DNA from: Pseudomonas alkylphenolica
GTDB lineage: Bacteria; Pseudomonadota; Gammaproteobacteria; Pseudomonadales; Pseudomonadaceae
Direction of reading: 5' to 3'
DNA length: 64,000 bases
Assembly: GCF_000746525.1 (NCBI RefSeq)
Contig: NZ_CP009048.1
Coordinates: 2,659,501-2,723,500, forward strand
In this document: piece by piece, positions 52,601-60,541 of the stretch
Position numbering within the stretch: the stretch's first letter is position 1
How the letters are laid out: each line of letters starts with the position of its first letter
Notes under the pieces: generated by a model
Told to the model about the DNA's origin: nothing
Seen by the model: the letters and a program-made list of their open reading frames with translations, nothing else
The model's database searches: none
Translations under genes and position numbers: made by a program

Positions 52601-53744
52601 GGACGCTATTGTCGATTACCAGGCTGCCGCCGGCCATGGCCCTGGCGGCTGCGCTAGGGTTGGTGACAACGCCGCCGCCAGTGACGCTGACGTGGCTGTC
52701 CTTGAGCGAGATGCTGCTGGCTTCGGCGCGCGCACCGCCCATGTAGCCACCGCTGGCGTTCACCTCCAGGCCGCTGCCGGTGATCTTCGAGCCACCCAGG
52801 GCATGTAGCACGGCGGTGGTCGAGGTGCTGCCCGCGGCGCTGGTGGAGTTGAAGGTACTGTCGCTCAGAATGATTTCGCTACCACCCTCGGCACGCGCAC
52901 CGCTGGAAGCCGCGCCACTGGTGTTGACGGTGATGTCATTGGCGCTGATCTGGCTGCCAGCTTCGGCTTTCAGACCATGGCTGATGTTGGTGCCGCTACC
53001 TGCGCCGCTGGTGGTGACCGTGGTGCCTTTGCTCAGCGCGATGCTTGCGCCGTCCTTGGCCAGCACGCCTACCGAGCCTTTGGCCAGGGTGCTGATGGCG
53101 CCACCGCTGAAGTCGATGGCACTGCCAGTGCCGCTGGCCAGCAGGGCGACGTTGTTGCTGCCAGTGGCGCTACCCATGCTGACCTGGCTGTTGGCGAGGC
53201 TGATCACACCGCCGTTTTGCGCGGTGACACCGGTCATGTTGCTGGCGGTGAAGGGCACCCCCAGGGCGGTCTGCGGGAGCATCTCGATACGTACACCGCT
53301 GCCGCTGATCTTGCCACCGGCTTCAGCCAGCAGGCCTTTCTGGCCATTGGCGGTAGCACCGGTCACGGCACCGTTGACGACACTGCCTTGCTCGAAGCTG
53401 ATCTGCACGCCAGCAGCGGCTTTCACCCCGATCGCATTGGCCGCCTTCAGTATGACGCTGGAGCTGTCCGCAACACCGCTGCTGATACCGATGCCATTGG
53501 CCACGGTGACGGTGATAGGTGCAGGCACACCGAGTAAGCCCATCAGGGCAACGCGGCCGATGCTCAGGCCGGCGTTCGATGGTTGTGGTTCTTCGCGAAG
53601 TTCGGTCGCTATCACCGCGTCTTCTGCTTGCGCATCCTCGATGGGCAGGTAGCACAGACTGCCGAGGATCAGGCTGATGGCCAGGGCCAGACGGTTGTGT
53701 GCCAGGTGGTCCAGAGGCAGTGCACTTTCGCTGATGTGTTTCAT
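49662..53744 (-). CDS. Type V secretion autotransporter adhesin (pertactin-like passenger, beta-barrel)
   Basis: 1360 residues from ATG 53744; GGAGG 5-9 bases upstream rejects an earlier in-frame codon at 53756. Signal peptide to about residue 40 (ending DAQA). The passenger (about 45-970) is built of short beta-helix repeats rich in Gly, Ala, Ser, Thr and Asn with recurring GA-S-STAVLSDS-type turns and few Cys. A proline-rich linker of VDPT units (about 978-1018) precedes the translocator barrel (about 1060-1360), which begins TSLYSAIPGMTLRYSRMLVD and ends with aromatic IKVKF. It is exported by Sec and BAM and shown on the cell surface, probably as an adhesin or biofilm factor. Divergent from an odd LuxR-type regulator. 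Confidence 0.92.
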   Translation of the reverse strand: MKHISESALPLDHLAHNRLALAISLILGSLCYLPIEDAQAEDAVIATELREEPQPSNAGLSIGRVALMGLLGVPAPITVTVANGIGISSGVADSSSVILKAANAIGVKAAAGVQISFEQGSVVNGAVTGATANGQKGLLAEAGGKISGSGVRIEMLPQTALGVPFTASNMTGVTAQNGGVISLANSQVSMGSATGSNNVALLASGTGSAIDFSGGAISTLAKGSVGVLAKDGASIALSKGTTVTTSGAGSGTNISHGLKAEAGSQISANDITVNTSGAASSGARAEGGSEIILSDSTFNSTSAAGSTSTTAVLHALGGSKITGSGLEVNASGGYMGGARAEASSISLKDSHVSVTGGGVVTNPSAAARAMAGGSLVIDNSVLAAQGTYGHGVSVEGAGSTAVVSDSDISVLGARSIGLNITGGAQAQVSQSKIAVDAINAIGPWSPGVLVDGAGSTLVLSDSQVRTSQKTSYGISAGAGADIKISNGSVSTEGNYSTGISAGNATITADNVNVYTSGNDNAMGVVANQNATVILNGGTVTTSGDGSPVQSNLTFPHALASRNEGALLIANGTHLLTKGQQAYGAAVDDGGSMQLNGVSVKTEGDRSIGLYAGIGGPKPGNVSLEANSVTIETLGANASGARVSRNFKDGLSATLELKDSSIRTHGDNSAALQAERGGQLQADNSVASTSGVGAHGVLVNSAPSSAILKQASVITQGADAHGMLVKDGGQLSAEQSTVSAAGSNAAALYLQGSSTGVSQADLSSTVLHNQNGATVAVYGIGDINFEDVIAGGSGQWLHVDANANQAGLATINLASSQVNGTATTASGSTSNLSMSDTSLWKLTGNSNLSSLSNDNSLIDFSAPSGGSYKTLTANQYQGNNGTIALNTYLYDDQSPSDKLVIDGGQASGSSNLQIKNAGGPGALTQGNGIQVVDAINGGTTQEQAFRLLSRVKAGPYEYTLHRASLDDSNAQAWYLRSTKDATPVDPTPVDPTPVDPTPVDPTPVDPTPVDPAPVDPAPKPVVNPTQPSPQVPNYRPETSLYSAIPGMTLRYSRMLVDTLHERMGEEVRNSVEPLPAEAQSDYGPSLGWGRLIYGQGDQDLNNGSRYDYSQQAFQVGIDLYHGEDTDGSTDQAGISLSAGKIAGDIDHTDGSAAGDAKVRAVGLGGYWTHFGPAGWYLDGVLQFNHFDIQANPQDLPRFKTKGKGITASLEAGYPFKLNKDESLKIEPQAQVIVSKIKINDSHDAASEVRFEDVDSLTGRLGVRIDKDMFREDDKGKLHRTNIWVRPSIWHEFKSSPKTEFSSHDGFVPFTTDLGGTWTEVNLGVDYQASEKTTIHVSAGYEKGLDNDSHGYEGMIGIKVKF
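50690..50812. repeat. 12-bp imperfect tandem repeats coding VDPT units in the autotransporter
   Basis: About ten 12-bp units on the minus strand coding (P)VDPT/A. Repeats of this kind change length by slippage and act as a stalk between passenger and barrel. Confidence 0.85.
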
Positions 53745-53895
53745 GGCAACCTCCAAAAATGTATGGAGGAAGTTTCTGCCTAGGCAGCTATTTACTCTGT
53801 AGGAGTGGCCTTAGCCGTTTGTAGGAACTTCACTGAAGGCCACGCTGGTCTAGGCTTGTTGATCAGGCCGGCGTTGGCCTGCAAGGAGGCGCCCA
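53745..53895. promoter_or_regulatory. Divergent promoter region, autotransporter/fused regulator
   Basis: 151 bases. AT-rich only near the autotransporter (about 53752-53805). Contains ribosome-binding sites GGAGG (for the autotransporter, minus strand) and AGGAGG at 53884-53889 (for the regulator). GTAGGAGTGGCC and GTAGGAACTT at 53801 and 53821 are direct repeats starting 20 bases apart. Confidence 0.4.
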
Positions 53896-55578
53896 ATGAG
53901 TCGGGTAATGATCGTCGAGCCACTACCGTTGTTGCGTCTGGCCATCGGCCAGGTGCTGCAACGCCTGGGGCATCAACTGGTAGCCGAAGCCGATAACGGC
54001 CAGGATGCGCTGCTGCACGCGCGTACTGATGCCCCGCAGCTAATCGTGCTTGAACTGGCGATCAGCGGCCTCGGCGGTCTCGATCTGATCCGCCGCCTGA
54101 AGCTGCGCGACCCGGCGTTGCAGCTGTTGGTGTACACCGGGCAGAGCAGCAGTCATTTCGCCCGGCTGTGTGTGCAGGCCGGGGCGGACGGGTTTGTCAG
54201 CAAACACGATGAGCCGCTCGAGCTGGAACGGGCATTGAGCGCCGTGGTGCACGGGCGCCGCTATTTCCCTCGGGATGCGCTGAATACACCAGCCCCGGTG
54301 GGTGGCAAAGAGCTGGACACGTTATCGGCGCGAGAACTGACGGTGCTGGAGCTGATCAGCGAAGGGCGCTCTAATCAGGCCATCGCCGAGCAGCTGTCGA
54401 TCAGTTACAAGACGGTCAGCACCTACAAAACCCGACTGCAGGAAAAGCTCCAGGTCGATTCGCGCCTGGCGTTGGCGACCATCGCGCAACGCAATGGCAT
54501 TGGCCAGTCGGGCGTGATGACGCCGGTCGAACCTGAGCTGCAAGCTGAAATGCTGCATGAGCCGGCGCAACAAACACTGTTGCGGGCCATGCTGGACGCC
54601 TCGCCCAATCCGATGTTCGTGCGTGACCGGGAGGGTCACTTGTTGATGTGCAATCAGCCCTTTCTGGCGCAGCACCATACTTCCCGGGAGCGGGTGCTGG
54701 GTGGGCGTCTGACGGACGCCTTCTGGTTCACGCCCGAGCAGGGCCGTACCCACCAGGCGCGGTATGAAGCGTTCATCGAAAAAGGTGAACCGTTCAGTTC
54801 GCAGAGAACCTTCGAGTTCCTTGGCGAGCCGCATTTTCTGCAGTACTGGGCCGAACCCTGGCGTGATGCCAGTGGCAACGTTGTAGGCATGGTGGGCAGC
54901 TTTGAAGACCTGACGGACCGGCAGATCCTCCTGGGTCAATTACGCGATGCCCACGAACAAGCCCGGGCCAGGTACCGGGAAGTCACCGGTTTTGCCCGGG
55001 TGGTCCATGAGGATCTGAACGAACCGCTGCAGCGCCTGCAATCCGGTCTTGGCAGCGCGCAATTGGCGCTTTCCGGCCAGGTCGCCTTGCAGCGTTTGAG
55101 CCTGCGTCTGCAACAACTGGAGCAGTTGGTCACTCTGGATCAGTTGCGCCCACCGCTGGTGCCGGTCCAGCTGGACATCGTTCAGTGGGTGGAAGCGCGA
55201 CTTGCGGCTTTCAACGCGCAGCTGCCTGCCGGTGGGACAATCTCGACGCTGGCCCTGGAAGGGGTGACGACCAGGCAGTTGTGGATCGATGGCGAGCGTC
55301 TTGGCACGTTGCTCGACAGCCTGATCCGCCACCTGAGCGAGGAGGCCATGCAAACACCCCTGCGCATCAGCCTGACCACGCGGATGCAGATCACTGGTGT
55401 GGTCACCCTGAACCTCGCAGTGACGCTCTGCCAACCCCTGGCCCACCGTCAAGGCATTGCTTTGCAACTGTGCCGAAACCTTACCCAGTCGATGGACGGC
55501 AGCTTTCGCGACGTCCACGAGAACGGCGAAACGGCGTTTCTGATCGAACTTGAATGCCCCGCAGCACTGCCAGCCTGA
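53896..55578 (+). CDS. Fused regulator: degenerate receiver-LuxR HTH-PAS-degenerate histidine kinase
   Basis: 560 residues. Residues 3-115 have a receiver fold (MIVEPLPLLRLAIGQVLQ, LIVLELAISGLGG, YTGQ, GFVSK) but the phosphoacceptor Asp is Glu53 and the acidic pair DD is EP; Thr81 and Lys103 remain. Residues ~143-200 are a LuxR/NarL HTH (LSARELTVLELISEG, AIAEQLSISYKTVSTYKTRL). Residues ~228-345 are a PAS domain (LDASPNPMFVRDREGHLLMCN). A HisKA-like helix follows with His371 in VVHEDLNEPLQ, then an ATPase-like region (~470-555) lacking clear N, G1 and G2 motifs. This order, regulator first and kinase last, is reversed from usual hybrids. It is divergent from the autotransporter and may control it. 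AGGAGG 6 bases before ATG fixes the start. Confidence 0.8.
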   Translation: MSRVMIVEPLPLLRLAIGQVLQRLGHQLVAEADNGQDALLHARTDAPQLIVLELAISGLGGLDLIRRLKLRDPALQLLVYTGQSSSHFARLCVQAGADGFVSKHDEPLELERALSAVVHGRRYFPRDALNTPAPVGGKELDTLSARELTVLELISEGRSNQAIAEQLSISYKTVSTYKTRLQEKLQVDSRLALATIAQRNGIGQSGVMTPVEPELQAEMLHEPAQQTLLRAMLDASPNPMFVRDREGHLLMCNQPFLAQHHTSRERVLGGRLTDAFWFTPEQGRTHQARYEAFIEKGEPFSSQRTFEFLGEPHFLQYWAEPWRDASGNVVGMVGSFEDLTDRQILLGQLRDAHEQARARYREVTGFARVVHEDLNEPLQRLQSGLGSAQLALSGQVALQRLSLRLQQLEQLVTLDQLRPPLVPVQLDIVQWVEARLAAFNAQLPAGGTISTLALEGVTTRQLWIDGERLGTLLDSLIRHLSEEAMQTPLRISLTTRMQITGVVTLNLAVTLCQPLAHRQGIALQLCRNLTQSMDGSFRDVHENGETAFLIELECPAALPA

Positions 55579-55588
55579 GTGCTGCGGG
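55558..55588 (+). terminator. Hairpin spanning the regulator's stop codon
   Basis: Perfect 11-bp stem CCCGCAGCACT/AGTGCTGCGGG with a 9-base loop; the TGA (55576-55578) joins loop and stem. A T-run (TTGTTTTTTT) follows only ~30 bases later, so it may be a stabiliser or a weak terminator. Confidence 0.5.
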
Positions 55589-55738
55589 CAGTTCCTTCAG
55601 AAAGAAATTAACCTGGTTGTTTTTTTATCACTGTAGGGATGAGCTGAAAGAGCCGTCCTACAGCGGTTTGCCGAACAACAGGTACAAGCGCAGAACCACG
55701 ACTACCCTGACTGAGGGATTCAGGCAGGAGCAAGGGAC

Positions 55739-57364
55739 ATGGGGAAATGGGTAAAGCGCTATTTATGTGTATTGTTCCTGCTATGGACGGTTGTTCACTA
55801 CCCCGTCAATGCCGCGCAGGATACTGCCGAGAACCTGGCACCACCGGCTGAGCTGAAAGTTGCCAACCGCAGCATTATTACCTTTCACGCGAGCCTGCTC
55901 GGAGAAGCACCTGCGGCGCGGGCACAGCGTGCACAGGCAGTGATCAACGAAATGCTCAACGGCACCGAAGACCCTGTCGTGCGCCTCGATACCATTCAGG
56001 ACAGCTACCTGGTGCTGTTGGGGGAACGCCGTGCGTTCATCGTCACGCCCAAGGATACCGACCCTGAAACATCGGTTGCCGACGCCGCCGCACAAGCCGC
56101 GCAACGCCTGAAAAAAGTGGTGGAGGAGTCGCAACAGGCCCGCAGCGTACGCTTTCTGTTGACCGCCGGGGGCATGAGTGCGGTGGCAACCTTGCTGTTC
56201 ATTGGTCTGTCGCGTCTTGCCGGCTTCGTTCATCGCAAACTGCTCTCACAGTTACCCAAACGCATACGCCGTCATCACGATGTGCTCAAAGTGGGGGAAA
56301 CCCCGCTACTGGATACCAGCAACCTGTTTCCGCTGATCAGGCGCCTGCTGGCATTGGTGTACTGGACCGTGGTGCTGCTGCTCACCTACGAGTGGCTGAC
56401 CTTTGTTTTGCAGCGCTTTCCTTACACCCGACCCTGGGGTGAAAGCCTTGATCATTACTTGCTGAACCTGCTCCGGTACGTGCTTGACGCCATCGTCAGC
56501 GCGATTCCGGGGCTGGTCATCGCCCTGATGATCTTTTTTATCGCGCGCGGGATCAGCGCCTTCAGCAAGCGGGTGCTGGAACGACTGTCCCGGCCCGGGA
56601 CCATCACCTGGCTCAACCATGAAACCTTGCAGCCGACTACGCGCTTGACGTCGCTGGCCATCTGGCTGTTTGCCCTGGCGATGGCCTATCCCTATCTACC
56701 GGGCGCAGGCACCGATGCATTCAAGGGTTTGTCGGTGCTGGTCGGCCTGATGATTTCCCTTGGCGCCTCCAGTGTGGTCGGGCAGGCGGCAGCAGGATTG
56801 ATCCTGACCTACACCCGCACCTTGCGTCCCGGCGAGTTTGTACGCATTGGCGAGCATGAAGGCACGGTGACCGAGCTTGGGATGTTTACCACCAGTATTC
56901 GTACCGGCCTGGGCGAGGTCCTGACCATACCCAATTCGATGATCACCGGGGCGGTGACCAAGAACTACTCGCGGGTGGTGCAAGGCGCCGGGTATGTGGT
57001 CGATACCGTTGTCACCATCGGCTACGACACGCCCTGGCGCCAGGTTGAAGCCATGTTGCTGGAAGCTGCGCAGCGTACTTCCGGGATTTTGCAGACGCCC
57101 AGTCCTCAAGTGTTCCAGACGGCGTTGTCGGACTTCTATCCGGAGTATCGCCTGGTCGCCCAGGCAGTGCCCAGCGAACCTCGGCCACGGGCAGAGCTGT
57201 TGAGCATGCTGCACGCCAATATTCAGGACGTATTCAATGAATACGGGGTGCAGATCATGTCGCCACACTATCTGGGGGATCCGCAGGACGAGAAGCGTGT
57301 GCCCAGGGAGCGTTGGTTCACGGCACCGGCGCAGCAGCCCGGTGAGAAGGGAGAAGGGCGATGA
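55739..57364 (+). CDS. MscS-family mechanosensitive channel
   Basis: 541 residues: a Sec signal (to about NAA at residue 25), a periplasmic domain, then at least four membrane segments. The MscS pore helix is visible as FKGLSVLVGLMISLGASSVVGQAAAGLI, followed by the beta domain (LRPGEFVRIGEHEGTVTELGMFTTSIRT) and IPNSMITGAVTKNYS. It opens under membrane tension to release solutes. Start at 55739 has AGGA-type sites (GCAGGAGC, 55724-55731). Convergent with the next gene across a strong hairpin. Confidence 0.88.
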   Translation: MGKWVKRYLCVLFLLWTVVHYPVNAAQDTAENLAPPAELKVANRSIITFHASLLGEAPAARAQRAQAVINEMLNGTEDPVVRLDTIQDSYLVLLGERRAFIVTPKDTDPETSVADAAAQAAQRLKKVVEESQQARSVRFLLTAGGMSAVATLLFIGLSRLAGFVHRKLLSQLPKRIRRHHDVLKVGETPLLDTSNLFPLIRRLLALVYWTVVLLLTYEWLTFVLQRFPYTRPWGESLDHYLLNLLRYVLDAIVSAIPGLVIALMIFFIARGISAFSKRVLERLSRPGTITWLNHETLQPTTRLTSLAIWLFALAMAYPYLPGAGTDAFKGLSVLVGLMISLGASSVVGQAAAGLILTYTRTLRPGEFVRIGEHEGTVTELGMFTTSIRTGLGEVLTIPNSMITGAVTKNYSRVVQGAGYVVDTVVTIGYDTPWRQVEAMLLEAAQRTSGILQTPSPQVFQTALSDFYPEYRLVAQAVPSEPRPRAELLSMLHANIQDVFNEYGVQIMSPHYLGDPQDEKRVPRERWFTAPAQQPGEKGEGR

Positions 57365-57390
57365 TGGTTTAGAGGTTGATGAGCATAGGG

Positions 57391-57447
57391 CCTGCCCCAC
57401 GCTGGCATCAGGCGAGATGGGGGCGCCTGATGCCAGCGCAGGGCAGG
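57391..57447. terminator. Bidirectional terminator-like hairpin
   Basis: Perfect 15-bp stem CGCTGGCATCAGGCG (57400-57414)/CGCCTGATGCCAGCG (57424-57438) with a 9-base loop, extended outward by CCTGCCC/GGGCAGG. It lies between convergent genes and probably ends both transcripts; no T-run is next to it. Confidence 0.75.
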
Positions 57448-57453
57448 GTTCAA

Positions 57454-57762
57454 CTACGCGATGACATCGAAGCGCATGTGCTCACCGAGGCCACACACCA
57501 TCAAGCTGGCATGCAGTTTCAGATCGTCACGCTTGCGGCTTTGCTTGAGCAGGTCCTGAATAACCTTCTTCACTTCTTTTTCGGCCTGTTTGCGTTTCTC
57601 GCTGATCAAACCTTGAAGTTGAAGCTGGCCAGTCAGGGTTGTTTCGATATTACTGACCGTTTCCCAGTCTTGATGATCGCGCATCTTTACACGCGCAGTG
57701 GTTGAACTGCCATCGTTGGTTTCGGGAATGGAGTAGGTCAGTTGAAAGTCATGATTGGACAT
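57454..57762 (-). CDS. Hypothetical protein, 102 aa
   Basis: MSNHDFQLTYSIPETNDGSS start with AGGA 9 bases upstream (minus strand). Soluble, no signal; a likely amphipathic helix with many Lys/Glu (LISEKRKQAEKEVKKVIQDL). Ends HMRFDVIA. I do not recognise the family. The ribosome-binding site, codon use and the terminator hairpin after the stop support a real gene. Confidence 0.65.
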   Translation of the reverse strand: MSNHDFQLTYSIPETNDGSSTTARVKMRDHQDWETVSNIETTLTGQLQLQGLISEKRKQAEKEVKKVIQDLLKQSRKRDDLKLHASLMVCGLGEHMRFDVIA

Positions 57763-58144
57763 GGCACGAGGTCCTTGTGGCGTATGAGTTTGACGCCAGC
57801 TGCGATAGCCGGCGCGTCCTCAGGCGTTACACATCCTTGTTGACGCACTGATAACTTATGTTTGAGATTCAAAGTTCAATGTAAGAATGTTCTTACAGTT
57901 CTCCAGACTCTCGTAACTATCGAGATGTATATCTTCCGAAAGTTATTGCTGAACATAACTTATTGAACTTTTCTCGTCCACTCGCACGCGGTGCCTCGCC
58001 GTCAATCAGCTGCTGTTTTTGGAATAAATCCTAGGCCTTTTTGGAATTTCGCTCGGCTGCTGGCGCAAAGATGCACTAGCCTAAAGCCCGCAGACGCTAA
58101 AGCGCCCGGCACAGGGCGAGATCGAATCGACCGTGGAGCAGTGA
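57763..58144. other. Long AT-rich intergenic region before the octahaem cytochrome gene
   Basis: 382 bases without a credible ORF. The middle (57845-57970) is AT-rich with short dyads (for example GTAAGAATGTTCTTAC at 57881-57896, a perfect 8-bp inverted pair) and should hold the promoters of both divergent genes. Direct repeats TTTTTGGAAT at 58016 and 58038 are listed separately. Confidence 0.5.
58016..58047 (+). promoter_or_regulatory. Direct repeat TTTTTGGAAT, 22-bp period, upstream of the octahaem gene
   Basis: Two exact copies at 58016-58025 and 58038-58047, two helical turns apart, 97 bases before the start codon. This phasing suits an activator binding one face of the DNA. Confidence 0.4.
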
Positions 58145-60481
58145 ATGGGGCACGACAAGGCTAGGGACAGTTGGCTGTCCGGATTTCGGCACGGATTGCG
58201 TTCAGGTGTGATGCTGATGGTGTTGTCGGCGCTGGTCCCGGCCTGGGCCAACCCGACGTCTGCTGGATCGCCCGCACAGGCCGGTTCGGCCCAAGGTTAT
58301 GTTGCCACTGCCACCTGCCTTGGCTGTCACGCCGAGCAAGCCAAACAGTGGCAAGACTCCGACCATGGCTGGGCCATGCGCGACGCTACGGCCGCCAACG
58401 TACTGGGCAACTTCAAGAACGCGCAGTTCGATGAGGCCGGGGTCAACGCCAGGTTCTTTTCCAAGGGCAAGCGCTTTTACGTCAACACCGAGGGCGAGGA
58501 GGGCAAGCCTGCGGATTTCGAAATCCTCTATACCTTCGGGCACTACCCGCTGCAGCAGTACCTGGTGGCTTTGCCCCGTGGCCGGCTGCAGGCGTTGACC
58601 ATTGCCTGGGACAGTCGCAGCAAGGAAGAGGGCGGGCAACGCTGGTTCTCGCTGTACCCCGGCCAGCGCTTTGCCCCCAACGATCCCTTGCACTGGACCG
58701 GCCGTTACCAGAACTGGAATGGCATGTGCGCCGACTGCCATTCGACGCGGCTGATGAAAAACTACAACGACCGCGAAGACAGCTTTGCCAGTACCTGGCA
58801 GGAAAAGAATGTCGGTTGCCAAAGCTGCCATGGGCCTGGTCAGGCGCATGTCGATTGGGCAAAAACGGCAAAGCCCGCTGAAAAGACCTATTCCTCAGCA
58901 ACCGAAACAGGGCTGGCGGTGGATTACAAAGCACTCGGTAGCCAGGGGCTGGTCGAGCAATGTGCTTTTTGCCACAGCCGTCGACAAACCCTTGGCGTCG
59001 GCCAGATGCCCGGGCATCCACAACTGGACCAGAGCCTGCCGGCGACCTTGCGCAGGGATCTCTACCACGCCGATGGCCAGATTGATGGCGAAGTCTACGA
59101 ATATGGCTCGTTTACCCAGAGCAAGATGTATGCAGCGGGGGTAGGCTGCACCGATTGCCATAACCCGCACACCAGCAAAGTGAAGGTCGAAGGCAATGGC
59201 CTCTGCCTGCAGTGCCACAATAGCCAGGCGCCGGTCGCCCGTTTTCCCAGCCTGCAGGCCAAGGACTACGACAGCGAGGCGCACCATCACCACCCGGCAG
59301 GCACGCCCGGCGCCCAGTGCGTCAATTGCCACATGCCGACGAAAACCTACATGGTGGTCGATCCCCGGCGTGACCACAGCCTGCGTATCCCGCGGCCGGA
59401 CCTGGCGAGCAAGGATGGCAGCCCGGACGCCTGTACGGCCTGCCATCAGCAGCAAACGCCGCAATGGGCGGCCAAGGCCATCGAAGGCTGGTACGGGCAG
59501 CCGCAGCGTCCGCCGCACTATGGCGAGAACTTCCACGCAGTGCGCAGCGGCGAGGGGATCGCCTTCAGCGAACTCAACGCGGTATTGGCCGACAAAGGCA
59601 AACCGGCGATTGTCCGGGCTTCGGCCGCTGAGCAGATGGCCGATCTCGGTGCCCGCTCGGTCATCAGCCTGGGCTGGGCGCTGCAGGACAGCAGTGCGCT
59701 GGTGCGTGCCTATGCCGTTTCAGGCTTTGCCAGCGTTCCCCCGGCGCAACGCCTGCAGCCGTTGTTGCCGCTACTCAAGGACCCGACCCTGGCGGTGCGC
59801 GATGAAGCTGTCAGGGCGTTGGCCGATGTACCGGCAGAGCAATTGCCTGCCGAGTCGCGCGAGTCGTTCAAGACCCTGCTGGCTGACTACGAGCAACGCT
59901 TGCGCGGCAACGCCGACCTGCCCGGTGGCCGCCTCAATCTGGCCGTGCTGTTGAGCCGCCAGGGGCGCGATGCCGAAGCGATGGACGAGTATCGCCAGGC
60001 CTTGAAACTGGACCCGTATTTCGTTCCCGCCCGGGTCAACCTGGTAACCCTGCTCAGCGCCTCGCAGCAGCTGAATCAAGCAGAACAGGTTCTGCGCGAA
60101 GGACTCGCGCTGGAGAAAATGCCGACGGCTGACCATGGCAACCTGGCGTACATGCTCGCCTTGCTGCTGGTCGAGCAGGGCAAGGCCGAGCAAGCGCTGG
60201 AGTGGATGCAAACCGCGGCCGTGGCGTTGCCGGACAACACCCGGATTCGCTACAACCAGGGCTTGCTGCTGTCGCGCCTGAACCGTCGCGATGACGCCAT
60301 CAATGCACTGCGCAGTGGTCTTGAGCAGTCACCGAACGATCCAGACCTGCTGTATTCGCTGATCTATCTGCATGCCCTGGCGGGTGAGCGCAGTGAGGCT
60401 TTCGAGTATGTGCAGCGCATGCGCAAGGTCGCCCCCGATGATCCACGTTTGCAGGGGATCGAGCCTTACTGGCAGCAGTGA
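58145..60481 (+). CDS. Periplasmic octahaem cytochrome c with HEAT-like and TPR repeats
   Basis: 778 residues with GGAG 6 bases before ATG 58145. Signal peptide to about residue 36 (ALVPAWA). Eight CXXCH sites in order: CLGCH (58-62), CADCH, CQSCH, CAFCH, CTDCH, CLQCH, CVNCH, CTACH, all before ~residue 440. The first part resembles the cytochrome c554 family. A HEAT-like region (~480-580, SVISLGWALQDSSALVRAYAV) and TPRs (~595-770, LNLAVLLSRQGRDAEAMDEYRQALKLDP) follow. Redox role unknown; the TPRs suggest a partner protein. No maturation or nitrite genes are adjacent. Confidence 0.85.
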   Translation: MGHDKARDSWLSGFRHGLRSGVMLMVLSALVPAWANPTSAGSPAQAGSAQGYVATATCLGCHAEQAKQWQDSDHGWAMRDATAANVLGNFKNAQFDEAGVNARFFSKGKRFYVNTEGEEGKPADFEILYTFGHYPLQQYLVALPRGRLQALTIAWDSRSKEEGGQRWFSLYPGQRFAPNDPLHWTGRYQNWNGMCADCHSTRLMKNYNDREDSFASTWQEKNVGCQSCHGPGQAHVDWAKTAKPAEKTYSSATETGLAVDYKALGSQGLVEQCAFCHSRRQTLGVGQMPGHPQLDQSLPATLRRDLYHADGQIDGEVYEYGSFTQSKMYAAGVGCTDCHNPHTSKVKVEGNGLCLQCHNSQAPVARFPSLQAKDYDSEAHHHHPAGTPGAQCVNCHMPTKTYMVVDPRRDHSLRIPRPDLASKDGSPDACTACHQQQTPQWAAKAIEGWYGQPQRPPHYGENFHAVRSGEGIAFSELNAVLADKGKPAIVRASAAEQMADLGARSVISLGWALQDSSALVRAYAVSGFASVPPAQRLQPLLPLLKDPTLAVRDEAVRALADVPAEQLPAESRESFKTLLADYEQRLRGNADLPGGRLNLAVLLSRQGRDAEAMDEYRQALKLDPYFVPARVNLVTLLSASQQLNQAEQVLREGLALEKMPTADHGNLAYMLALLLVEQGKAEQALEWMQTAAVALPDNTRIRYNQGLLLSRLNRRDDAINALRSGLEQSPNDPDLLYSLIYLHALAGERSEAFEYVQRMRKVAPDDPRLQGIEPYWQQ

Positions 60482-60490
60482 TCGAGCATA

Positions 60491-60520
60491 GGCCCCAGCT
60501 GTGCTGATGCGCATGGGGCC
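60491..60520. terminator. Possible terminator between convergent genes
   Basis: GGCCCCA/TGGGGCC arms (7 bp, perfect) around 16 bases, followed by GGTTTGATC. Weak. Confidence 0.35.
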
Positions 60521-60541
60521 GGTTTGATCAGGTCAGCACCT

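Noticed and set aside
58060..58075. Possible sigma-54 -24/-12 element (TGGCGC...TGC) before the octahaem gene
   Set aside because: The GG-to-GC spacing is 9 rather than 10 bases and flanking bases do not match.
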